Assembly: GCA_003646525.1 (NCBI GenBank)
Contig: QMKU01000050.1
Coordinates: 1 to 8,015, forward strand
Origin: Campylobacterota bacterium
GTDB taxonomy: Bacteria > Campylobacterota > Campylobacteria > Campylobacterales > Sulfurovaceae
Direction of reading: 5' to 3'
DNA length: 8,015 bases
In this document: positions 1 to 5,926 of the stretch, in pieces
Position numbering within the stretch: the stretch's first letter is position 1
Layout: every line of letters starts with the position of its first letter
Notes under the pieces: model-generated
What the model saw: only the letters and a program-made list of their open reading frames with translations
Database searches by the model: none
Told to the model about the DNA's origin: nothing
Made by a program: the position numbers and the translations under genes

Positions 1-510
1 AGAGAGTGCCATCACACCGAAAGTCTCATCTGGTTCTAGTGCATAAGTATTTCTGGGATTAAAAAGGTTGCTTGGTGTCCAAATATGTCCCACGCCCATC
101 GTAATATTTTGAAGTCCTAGTACGATACGGTTTTTGCCATCATCATATCCGCCATAGAGACGATATAGTCTGCCATAGGTGCTCCCCTCATCATAATCAC
201 AAAATGAGGTTTGTGTTTTAAATGGAGTATCTGATCGAAGTTGCCGAATGAAATCAAATGAGGTAGAGTTAACATATTTTTCGCCTAGATAGTTGACACT
301 ATCACCGATGGCAGTGAGAAAAAAAGCATCCTCCTTCCACTCTCCATAGAGTCGTAGACGGTTGTAGTTATAGATATAACGCTCCTCATCAGTAGGGATC
401 AAAGAGCCTTGCGAGAGGGTGTAGTTGGTATTTTCGCCACGCCACTCCATACCAGCGAGGGCTTCACCGAAAAGTAGACTATTTAGTAGGAGGATATTGA
501 CTATATTCAT
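1..510 (-). CDS. Outer-membrane beta-barrel-like protein of the Lol-like export operon (3' end outside the window)
   Basis: The reverse strand is open for 170 codons from an ATG at 510 to the window edge. The ATG overlaps the TGA of the ATPase gene (ATGA), and no Shine-Dalgarno sequence is visible before it, so it probably starts by translational coupling. The N-terminus (MNIVNILLLNSLLFGEALA) looks like a short signal peptide with cleavage after Ala19, although it has no Lys or Arg before the hydrophobic core, which is unusual. The mature part is rich in Tyr, Trp and Gly and alternates polar and hydrophobic residues, as in beta strands. It contains the stretch MGVGHIWTPSNLFNPRNTYA at about 138-157. 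A similar pattern (W-x-P-[ST]-[DN]-L-F-N-P) is, from memory, seen in outer-membrane proteins encoded beside LolA-like proteins. Inference: the outer-membrane partner of the ABC system upstream. The missing C-terminus prevents a check for a terminal aromatic residue. The reading frame is near certain; the function is moderate. Confidence 0.8.
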   Translation of the reverse strand, partial: MNIVNILLLNSLLFGEALAGMEWRGENTNYTLSQGSLIPTDEERYIYNYNRLRLYGEWKEDAFFLTAIGDSVNYLGEKYVNSTSFDFIRQLRSDTPFKTQTSFCDYDEGSTYGRLYRLYGGYDDGKNRIVLGLQNITMGVGHIWTPSNLFNPRNTYALEPDETFGVMALS

Positions 511-1175
511 GTGACCAATGCACCATCATCGAGACGAATGATACGACGGACACTCTCAACGACATAGTTGTCATGTGAAGCAAAAAGGATTGTGACACCC
601 TCTTTTTCATTGAGTGTTTGCATCATATTCATTAGGGCTTTTGAATTGCTACTGTCTAGGTTGGCAGTGGGTTCATCAGCCAGTATGATTTTTGGTTTGG
701 AGGCAACTGCTCTAGCTACGGCTACTCGTTGTTGCTGTCCACCACTGAGAAGATTTGGGAGTGAGTCGAGCTTGTCGTCAATCTGTAGCAGTGTGGCTAT
801 CTCTCGAACTCTCTGGCTGATTTGAGCATCATCAAAGCCCTGCATCCGCATGATTAGTCCGATATTCTCTTCAGCTGTCAATACTGGCACGAGATTGTAG
901 GCTTGAAATACGAAACCGATCTCATGGAGGCGTATCTCTGTTTTGGCTTCAGCAGAGAGATTTGCGATCTCTTTGCCATCGAGAATGATCTCTCCATCAC
1001 TAATAGAATCGAGAACACCAATCGCATTGAGTAGGGTTGTTTTGCCACATCCTGATGTGCCACTGATCACAGAGAACTCCCCTTTCTCAATCGTGAGATC
1101 GATGTCTCTAAGGGCATGAACTTCTCTAGGTTCACCTTGGTAGAAATATTTATTGACACCTTTGAGCTGTATCAT
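507..1175 (-). CDS. LolD/MacB-type ABC transporter ATP-binding protein
   Basis: A 222-residue nucleotide-binding subunit, the usual length for LolD-type ATPases. All motifs are intact: Walker A GTSGCGKT (39-46), Q-loop Gln91, signature LSGGQ (143-147), Walker B IILADE (163-168) with catalytic Glu168, D-loop NLD (172-174) and H-loop His201. It should therefore hydrolyse ATP at the cytoplasmic face to drive the two permeases encoded just upstream. MacB/LolD-type complexes are mechanotransmission machines that extract or push substrates on the periplasmic side instead of moving them through a channel (family knowledge). The ATG at 1175 overlaps the stop of the preceding permease (ATGA) and has a good AAGGAG at 1187-1182, 6 nt upstream. 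The TGA in turn overlaps the ATG of the barrel gene. It could be called lolD, but the dedicated operon suggests a paralogue with its own cargo, so no symbol is given. Confidence 0.95.
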   Translation of the reverse strand: MIQLKGVNKYFYQGEPREVHALRDIDLTIEKGEFSVISGTSGCGKTTLLNAIGVLDSISDGEIILDGKEIANLSAEAKTEIRLHEIGFVFQAYNLVPVLTAEENIGLIMRMQGFDDAQISQRVREIATLLQIDDKLDSLPNLLSGGQQQRVAVARAVASKPKIILADEPTANLDSSNSKALMNMMQTLNEKEGVTILFASHDNYVVESVRRIIRLDDGALVT

Positions 1176-2392
1176 CCTGCACTCCTTATCACCTCTACGG
1201 GGTTAAGTTTTTTGATTTTTCGCAATGGTAGTACGACACTCAACAGAGAGGCAATAATGATTGCAAAAAGTGTTGATATAAAATAACTGCTCTTGATCGA
1301 TGCATAGATTACACTGCTCATACCAAAAGCTTCCATCCCTTCAGCAAAAAGAGTGAGATCCAAACCTTGATAGGTCAGATAGGATAAGATCAACAGACCT
1401 ACAAAGAGACCTAGAAAATAACCTGCCAAGCCAAGTAGTAGGGCTTCTATCATGATCTGATAGCGGATATAGCGATAGGCATAACCAATGCTCAGAAGTA
1501 TACCAAACTCGCGTATACGATCTAGTATAGATACATACATTACTCCCAAAATACCAATAAAGACAACAATCATCACAATCATAAAGGTGATCGTATTGAA
1601 GACATCCATCATGGTCTGCATCTGTTGGAGCTGAGGATAGAGCTGGGCGAAGGTATAGACAGAGAGCTTGGGATACTTTGCCTGTAGTGTTGTCTGCAGT
1701 GTAGGGGTATGGGTCTCATCTGTTCGTAGGGCGATTTGTGTGGCACTGTTTTGCTTGACGGAGAGAAACCTTGCCGCTTCCCCTCGGGGAATATAGAGGG
1801 CTCTTTCATCGAAATTAATATTGCTACTTCGGATAATCGCTCTGATACGCAATGCGATTGATTTGATCTCATTTTGACTGTCTTGAGCAGTAAATATAAC
1901 TTTGGAGCCAATTTTTACTTTTAGTTTCTTTGCCAATCCGCCGCCGATAAAAGCACTGTTTTTGCCAAAATCAAGTTCTCCCTCTTTGAGAAATTCTTCA
2001 AACTTCCCAAACTTTTTTTCATCATCCAGATCGATACCTAGGAGGATGGAAGGTTTGGATTTTCTTGCTGTCTGTGCTAGTCCGTCTACTTCAAGTCTAT
2101 AGAGTGCCTCAGTGACTCCAGTGATCTTCTGAAGTGCTAGCACCTTTTTGTCTGCATCCGAGATACGATATTTGATCACATGTTCTAGGCGATATTTGTT
2201 GGCATAGAGGCTGATCTCTCCACTGTCGCTTCGCTTGGTTCTGTCGATCATATTCATTGACATTCCATCATAAAGCCCCTCGATACTCACCATCACCCCC
2301 ATACTCAATCCGATCATCAGGATCAGTAGTAGTGCTCTGCTTTTTCTGAGATAGGCATTTCTGTATGCAACTTGAAGTATGGTCTTAAACAT
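1172..2392 (-). CDS. FtsX/LolC-E-like ABC transporter permease, second copy
   Basis: A 406-residue permease. The start chosen is the ATG at 2392 (MFKTILQVAYRN), not the in-frame ATG at 2428, because the sister permease also begins MFK and the usual family N-terminus starts here. Neither ATG has a strong Shine-Dalgarno; the 8-nt overlap with the upstream gene suggests coupling. Topology fits the MacB/LolC family: one membrane segment at about 20-37, a large periplasmic domain at about 40-260, then three membrane segments near 266-288, 315-338 and 369-390. The FtsX-domain coupling motif EFGILLSIG lies at 295-303, and the C-terminus (NPVEVIRSAG) matches the conserved P-V-E-A-I-R ending of this family. 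It should pair with the upstream permease as a LolC/LolE-like heterodimer powered by the ATPase downstream. Family assignment is firm; the substrate is unknown. Confidence 0.92.
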   Translation of the reverse strand: MFKTILQVAYRNAYLRKSRALLLILMIGLSMGVMVSIEGLYDGMSMNMIDRTKRSDSGEISLYANKYRLEHVIKYRISDADKKVLALQKITGVTEALYRLEVDGLAQTARKSKPSILLGIDLDDEKKFGKFEEFLKEGELDFGKNSAFIGGGLAKKLKVKIGSKVIFTAQDSQNEIKSIALRIRAIIRSSNINFDERALYIPRGEAARFLSVKQNSATQIALRTDETHTPTLQTTLQAKYPKLSVYTFAQLYPQLQQMQTMMDVFNTITFMIVMIVVFIGILGVMYVSILDRIREFGILLSIGYAYRYIRYQIMIEALLLGLAGYFLGLFVGLLILSYLTYQGLDLTLFAEGMEAFGMSSVIYASIKSSYFISTLFAIIIASLLSVVLPLRKIKKLNPVEVIRSAG

Positions 2393-3596
2393 GGCGCATC
2401 GCTTCGACTGGTGTAAAAGAGCGGACATAGAACATCGGATAGAGGATGCTCAGCAGATTGAGGAAAAAGACCACCAATACATTCCAGATGATAGTCAAAG
2501 GCTCAAAACGAGTGGGTACTTCATCAGATACAACACCATACTCTTTGTATATTTCACTCATTCCTGGGATGACGATAGGATAAATCTCAAAATAGTAGAC
2601 GAGCCAAGATCCTAAAGGTGTTGCAAGCATTAGTGCTCCTGTCGTGAGGATGAAGATTTCATAAAAGAGCAAACGATCGATATCTCTATCACTGAGTCCA
2701 ATGCTTTTGAGGATGCCAAACTCTTTGATGCGTGTGCTGACATTGATAAAGCCATAAATCATAATCACAAAGAAGATAACCAAAAAGAAAAGTGATATCG
2801 AGATATACCCAAAGAGACTATCAATCTTCATCAGCTCTACCATAGATTTCATGAGTTCTTCCCAAGTGTAGACTCTCAGATCAGTGGGGAGATCTCGACT
2901 GATTTGATGGGCGATAGAGTCGTTATCCGACATTTGCTCTGCCATGGAGACAATATAGCTTGAACTATTTTGAGAGAGAAATATTGTATCAAAATAGGGA
3001 CGGTTCATAAAAGCACTCTGTCTGTCAAAGTCATACATACCCGTCTTGAAAGTACCGCAGAGTTTGAAGAGTTCTGCCACGAAGGAGTAGTCGATCGCAG
3101 AGCCTACGAAACTGACTTCATCGCCGATAGTCAGCTGTAGTTTTTTTGCCAGTTCGCTTCCCATATAGAGACAGGTGCCAGTAGAATCATAGAGACCCTC
3201 CTGTAGTGCCTTTTGTAGTTGGGAGAGTTTTGCCTCTTTGCTGAAGTCAACTCCTGTGAGCATCATAGCTGCCGAATGCTTTTTGGAAGAGGCGATACCA
3301 AAAGTCTCCAGTCGTGAGCTATAGGCTTTGATTCCTTCTATGTCTGAGAGGATTTCAAAGACTTTTTGGTTCTCTTCGATCAGATAATCATAACCGCCTT
3401 TGTCGCGATACTCTTTTTGATAAATTTGCAGTGAACCGGTATATACATCTAGGGCATTTTTGAGCATACTGCTATGTGAACCATCCATAAAAGCAACATA
3501 GACGATAAAGAAAAAAGCTGAAATAAAAGTCAGTAGAAAAGTGGTGACTGAACGACCCTTGTAATACAATATGTTTTTGAGTGCTAGTTTGAACAT
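2385..3596 (-). CDS. FtsX/LolC-E-like ABC transporter permease, first copy
   Basis: A 403-residue permease with the same plan as its neighbour: membrane segment at about 17-37, a periplasmic domain at about 38-258, and three C-terminal segments near 261-284, 309-336 and 367-390. EFGILKSIG at 292-300 is the FtsX-domain motif, and the protein ends FTPVEAMRHV, the family-typical tail. The two permeases share only these landmarks and are otherwise quite diverged, as expected for non-equivalent halves of a LolC/LolE-like pair where one half binds the periplasmic carrier. The ATG at 3596 is preceded by a modest GAGAG and lies 9 nt after the stop of the LolA-like gene. The stop overlaps the next permease by 8 nt. 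In LolCDE the LolC periplasmic domain recruits LolA (established); which permease does so here cannot be told by eye. Confidence 0.92.
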   Translation of the reverse strand: MFKLALKNILYYKGRSVTTFLLTFISAFFFIVYVAFMDGSHSSMLKNALDVYTGSLQIYQKEYRDKGGYDYLIEENQKVFEILSDIEGIKAYSSRLETFGIASSKKHSAAMMLTGVDFSKEAKLSQLQKALQEGLYDSTGTCLYMGSELAKKLQLTIGDEVSFVGSAIDYSFVAELFKLCGTFKTGMYDFDRQSAFMNRPYFDTIFLSQNSSSYIVSMAEQMSDNDSIAHQISRDLPTDLRVYTWEELMKSMVELMKIDSLFGYISISLFFLVIFFVIMIYGFINVSTRIKEFGILKSIGLSDRDIDRLLFYEIFILTTGALMLATPLGSWLVYYFEIYPIVIPGMSEIYKEYGVVSDEVPTRFEPLTIIWNVLVVFFLNLLSILYPMFYVRSFTPVEAMRHV

Positions 3597-3605
3597 CTAC
3601 TCTCG

Positions 3606-4334
3606 CTAATTCGAAAATCGTTTCAAGGCACTTTTGCTGAAATATTTATTGCCTATAGCACCATCGTAGAGTGCGTCTTGAATAATGAGAGTCGTCTGAT
3701 TGCTAGATCTATCCAAGGGTTTGACGACCCATAGAGTGGGAAGGTAGTAGTTCCCAAATTTTTTGACCTTGCTATAGGTAAAGATACGCACCTTTTTCCC
3801 ACTTTCATCATAAAATGTATCTCGCATCTCTGTATAGCTGGAGAGGTTGACTTGACTCACGATTTTACCCCATACGACAGGGGCATTGGGCTTGGGTGTC
3901 AACTGGATTGTGGCGACATTGCCTTTTTTGCTGAGTAGCTTAGCGTTGTAGTCATCTACGATAGAGCTCTGTTTGACCATGTCGTCATTGGTTATATCGC
4001 TTCCCATCCAATTTTGTAGCATCATTGAAGGTGGGATTTTGATTGTTCTTTCTATTTTGGGGATATACTGCCACATCTGTCCATCGAGATTGAGAAAGGT
4101 GATGCCTCTATCTTTGGAAGGATTGATGATTTTCACAAAACTCTTCTTGTCTCCTTTTGCCCAAGTTTCCATCTCCATACTTCGTTGATGTCTTTGTGAT
4201 TTGATGATCATTTTGATCTTCATATAGACATTTTTACCACGCATATTTTGATCAACTTTTTTGATAATATCGCTTGCTTCATTGGCAAAGAGTGGTGAAA
4301 GCAAAATCAATAGGGTCAAACATATCTTTTTCAT
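3606..4334 (-). CDS. Periplasmic LolA-like carrier (outer membrane lipoprotein-sorting protein, PF17131 type)
   Basis: First gene of the minus-strand operon, 242 residues from the ATG at 4334. An alternative ATG at 4343 would add three residues, but its purine-rich stretch abuts the codon, whereas AAGGA at 4347-4343 stands 8 nt before 4334. The N-terminus MKKICLTLLILLSPLFA is a clean signal peptide, cleaved after Ala17, with no lipobox cysteine, so the product should be soluble in the periplasm. The family hallmark is seen at WQYIPK (88-93) followed by PPSMMLQNWMGSDITNDD (101-118), close to the conserved Y-x-P-K...R-x-I-P-P-S-M...M-G-S-D-x-T-x-D-D of PF17131. The LolA fold is a half-barrel that shields acyl chains. 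Next to two FtsX permeases and an ATPase, it should receive a lipidated or lipid substrate from them and pass it to the outer membrane. It is not the housekeeping LolA, which is normally shorter. Confidence 0.93.
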   Translation of the reverse strand: MKKICLTLLILLSPLFANEASDIIKKVDQNMRGKNVYMKIKMIIKSQRHQRSMEMETWAKGDKKSFVKIINPSKDRGITFLNLDGQMWQYIPKIERTIKIPPSMMLQNWMGSDITNDDMVKQSSIVDDYNAKLLSKKGNVATIQLTPKPNAPVVWGKIVSQVNLSSYTEMRDTFYDESGKKVRIFTYSKVKKFGNYYLPTLWVVKPLDRSSNQTTLIIQDALYDGAIGNKYFSKSALKRFSN

Positions 4335-4374
4335 CTCTATCATCCTTGAGTAAATAGAATATCTATCACTCTAT

Positions 4375-4380
4375 ATTTTA
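4375..4380 (-). promoter_or_regulatory. Candidate extended -10 for the Lol-like operon
   Basis: Read on the minus strand, TAAAAT is preceded by TGC, giving an extended -10 (TGnTAAAAT). It lies about 40 nt upstream of the ATG at 4334, leaving a leader of roughly 34 nt. No good -35 is seen at the usual distance, which is common in Campylobacterota. The AT-rich context makes chance matches possible. Confidence 0.4.
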
Positions 4381-4410
4381 GCACAAATCTATTTAAATGA
4401 ACTCTATAGG

Positions 4411-4431
4411 TATTACTTTAAATATTACTTT
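4411..4431. repeat. 9-bp direct repeat in the divergent promoter region
   Basis: TATTACTTT occurs at 4411-4419 and again at 4423-4431, start to start 12 bp, about one helical turn. The second copy covers the -35 position for the plus-strand -10 at 4446. It could be a tandem regulator site serving the divergent genes, or chance in AT-rich DNA. Confidence 0.4.
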
Positions 4432-4445
4432 TGGTATCCTTTGGA

Positions 4446-4451
4446 TATAAT
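4446..4451 (+). promoter_or_regulatory. Candidate -10 (TATAAT) for the repeat-protein gene
   Basis: A perfect TATAAT placed 35 nt before the ATG at 4487, predicting a leader of about 29 nt. The upstream DNA is T-rich with roughly helical phasing, as in epsilonproteobacterial sigma-70 promoters; the -35 position reads TATTAC, a poor match. A short palindrome TATCC-TTT-GGATA at 4435-4447 runs into this -10 and could be an operator. A ribosome binding site GGAG at 4476-4479 follows, 7 nt before the ATG. Confidence 0.55.
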
Positions 4452-4486
4452 AATTCTTTATCCTATATTATTTTTGGAGTTGATCT

Positions 4487-5290
4487 ATGAAAAGAGTTGT
4501 AATTATATTTTTGCTAGTGATGATGGCAGCCATCTCTGTGCAGGCTGAAAACAATGATGCCTATCGCTATAAATGGGTGGGTACATTTGTCAAAGGGAGT
4601 CCTTATACCGATCAAGTCATGGCAAGTAGCATGATGTGGGAAGGGTTTGCTGATGTCATAAAGAGGAGATGGGATGAGGGGTATCACTTGACTGATCTCA
4701 AGTATGGTAATGGTAAATGGGTCGGTGTCTTCTCGAAAGGAACAGGGTGGACGACTCAGGCGTATGATGTGACTGGTAGATGGGAGAGTATGAGTTTAGC
4801 GATCGAAAAACGATGGACAGAGGGTTATTATGTGGTTTCAATCGAGCAAGGGTTGTCCGAATGGGTCGCGGTCTATGCTAAAAATACTGGCTTTGTCAAT
4901 CAATCCTTTGAACGACAGAAAAAACTTTCTAATTTTCAAAATAGAGTGATGAAACGCTGGGAAGAGGGCTTTGAACTGCTTGATCTTGAGTATGGAGAGG
5001 GACATTGGCTTGGGATCTTTGTCAAGGGTCCTGATTATGGTCAGCATGCGATGAGTTTGAGAAGTAATTGGAAGCGTTTTAGAGAAGCGATTCAAAAACA
5101 GTGGGATGCAGGATATAAGATTACCAATATTGCATTTGGTATCGGAAAATGGATGGGTACTTTTGCTAGTAAGCCCGGATATAGCGCTCAAGGATATGAA
5201 ACTGCTCCTACTTTTTCAGCTCTTTCCGAGATACTGCGTAAACGACAAGAAGATGGATTTGTCCTGATTGATCTTGCTGAGGGGTGGTAA
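4487..5290 (+). CDS. Secreted five-repeat protein resembling DUF7477
   Basis: A 267-residue protein starting with a signal peptide (MKRVVIIFLLVMMAAISVQA, cleavage after Ala20). The rest is five consecutive units of exactly 48 residues (29-76, 77-124, 125-172, 173-220 and a 47-residue last unit, 221-267). The shared pattern is K-W-x-G-x-F-x-K-x-x-x-Y, then a Gln near position 15, a helical stretch ending K-R-W-x-E-G-[YF], and a strand of the type x-[IL]-x-x-[LI]-x-x-G. The pattern recalls DUF7477, known from the C-terminal part of plant casein-kinase-like proteins and from some bacterial proteins; this is recognised by eye from the W-x-x-G-[YF]-x-[IL] pattern and not confirmed by a search. The absence of a lipobox or membrane anchor suggests a periplasmic or exported protein. 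No catalytic residues stand out; a structural or binding role is inferred. The fifth unit has Gln instead of Trp in K-R-W. It is transcribed divergently from the Lol-like operon, so it may share regulation. Confidence 0.88.
   Translation: MKRVVIIFLLVMMAAISVQAENNDAYRYKWVGTFVKGSPYTDQVMASSMMWEGFADVIKRRWDEGYHLTDLKYGNGKWVGVFSKGTGWTTQAYDVTGRWESMSLAIEKRWTEGYYVVSIEQGLSEWVAVYAKNTGFVNQSFERQKKLSNFQNRVMKRWEEGFELLDLEYGEGHWLGIFVKGPDYGQHAMSLRSNWKRFREAIQKQWDAGYKITNIAFGIGKWMGTFASKPGYSAQGYETAPTFSALSEILRKRQEDGFVLIDLAEGW
4571..5287 (+). repeat. Five tandem 48-codon units within the DUF7477-like gene
   Basis: The units begin at 4571, 4715, 4859, 5003 and 5147, each 144 bp except the last (141 bp before the stop). 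The periodicity is clear in the protein (K/E/H-W at the start of each unit, K-R-W-x-E-G-Y near its position 32-38) but DNA identity between units is low. This is therefore an old internal duplication under selection, not a recent or slippage-prone tandem repeat. Confidence 0.85.
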
Positions 5291-5315
5291 CTCCTGTTTT
5301 GTTGACTAAATAGGG

Positions 5316-5321
5316 TATAAT
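5316..5321 (+). promoter_or_regulatory. Candidate -10 (TATAAT) for the small secreted protein and ubiD
   Basis: A perfect TATAAT in the 60-nt gap between the repeat-protein gene and the next gene, 29 nt before the GTG at 5351, so a leader of about 23 nt is predicted. A TTGACT lies at 5302-5307, but only 8 nt from this box, too close to be its -35. The downstream pair may therefore be transcribed independently of the repeat-protein gene. Confidence 0.5.
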
Positions 5322-5350
5322 CTATCAATACTATTTTTTAAGGGATTTTC

Positions 5351-5926
5351 GTGTTCAAAACTTTTTTTGTAGTCTTTGCGTTATTTTTTTTGACGCAGTT
5401 TGCCGTTGCTGAACTTGCCAAGCCCAATACCTTCGTCCCTAATCGTGGTCTTAAGCCAAGTAAGGTATTGGCTGCAAATATGAGGGGAGGCATCAGTGGG
5501 AGTGTTAAGGAAACGATTTATATCTGGAGTCGTCAGTATGAGGATCCTGTAAAGCAGATCTCTGATCTGATGAAGATATTTAAATACCTGAGTGATACTC
5601 CTGTTATGCCCAAGCAGATGCTAGAGAATAAAGAGTTTGAGCTCTATAGGGTTCTTGATGTTAAAAAAATGATCAAAGCACTAGATCTATTTCAAAAAGA
5701 TGTCAATCGTGCATACAGATCACTTTTTGAGTATACGAGCTATATCATAGGAAGCAAAGATGGAGATTATAACAGAGCTTATAAAGTTGTTACAAAAGAT
5801 ATAAAACGAATGATCAATAGCTATAACCATTTAGCAAAAGTAACTAACAAGCAGTATCGTCAAAAAATAATGCCTTACTATACCCTAAATAAGAAGAAAA
5901 AAGGATTGTTTGAATGGTTGAAGTAA
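5351..5926 (+). CDS. Secreted helical protein of unknown function
   Basis: A 191-residue protein not recognised as any family. It starts at GTG 5351, with AAGGGA at 5340-5345 five nt upstream. The signal peptide is clear (MFKTFFVVFALFFLTQFAVA, cleavage after Ala20). A Pro/Asn/Lys-containing linker (about 21-40) and a Gly-containing stretch (MRGGISGS, 44-51) follow. The remainder from about 52 to 175 is rich in Lys, Tyr, Leu and Asp with long amphipathic stretches, suggesting an alpha-helical bundle. The mature protein has no cysteine. The C-terminus is basic (KKKKGLFEWLK). Inference: a periplasmic helical protein. Its last 13 nt overlap the ubiD start, so the two genes are probably co-expressed, but nothing in the protein suggests a step of quinone synthesis. 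Being secreted, it cannot be a direct cytosolic partner of the decarboxylase. Confidence 0.85.
   Translation: MFKTFFVVFALFFLTQFAVAELAKPNTFVPNRGLKPSKVLAANMRGGISGSVKETIYIWSRQYEDPVKQISDLMKIFKYLSDTPVMPKQMLENKEFELYRVLDVKKMIKALDLFQKDVNRAYRSLFEYTSYIIGSKDGDYNRAYKVVTKDIKRMINSYNHLAKVTNKQYRQKIMPYYTLNKKKKGLFEWLK

Noticed and set aside
2393..2428. Twelve extra N-terminal codons for the second permease (start at ATG 2428).
   Set aside because: No ribosome binding site precedes that ATG, it would lie deeper inside the upstream gene, and both permeases align from their MFK start.
2379..2615. Plus-strand frame of 78 codons opposite the permease junction.
   Set aside because: It is antisense to conserved C-terminal permease sequence, low in complexity of signal, and lacks a start context; treated as a shadow frame.
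4838..5191. A 117-codon open frame on the minus strand opposite the repeat protein.
   Set aside because: It lies wholly inside a well-supported gene with a signal peptide and a 48-residue repeat register, has no promoter or ribosome binding site of note, and its translation resembles no protein.
4571..5287. Possible CRISPR-like or slippage tandem repeat because of the regular 144-bp period.
   Set aside because: The period is visible only in the protein; the DNA units are well diverged and there is no repeat-spacer structure.
5302..5307. TTGACT as a -35 box before the 5351 gene.
   Set aside because: It lies only 8 nt from the TATAAT at 5316, far from the 16-18 nt spacing needed, so the pair cannot be one promoter.
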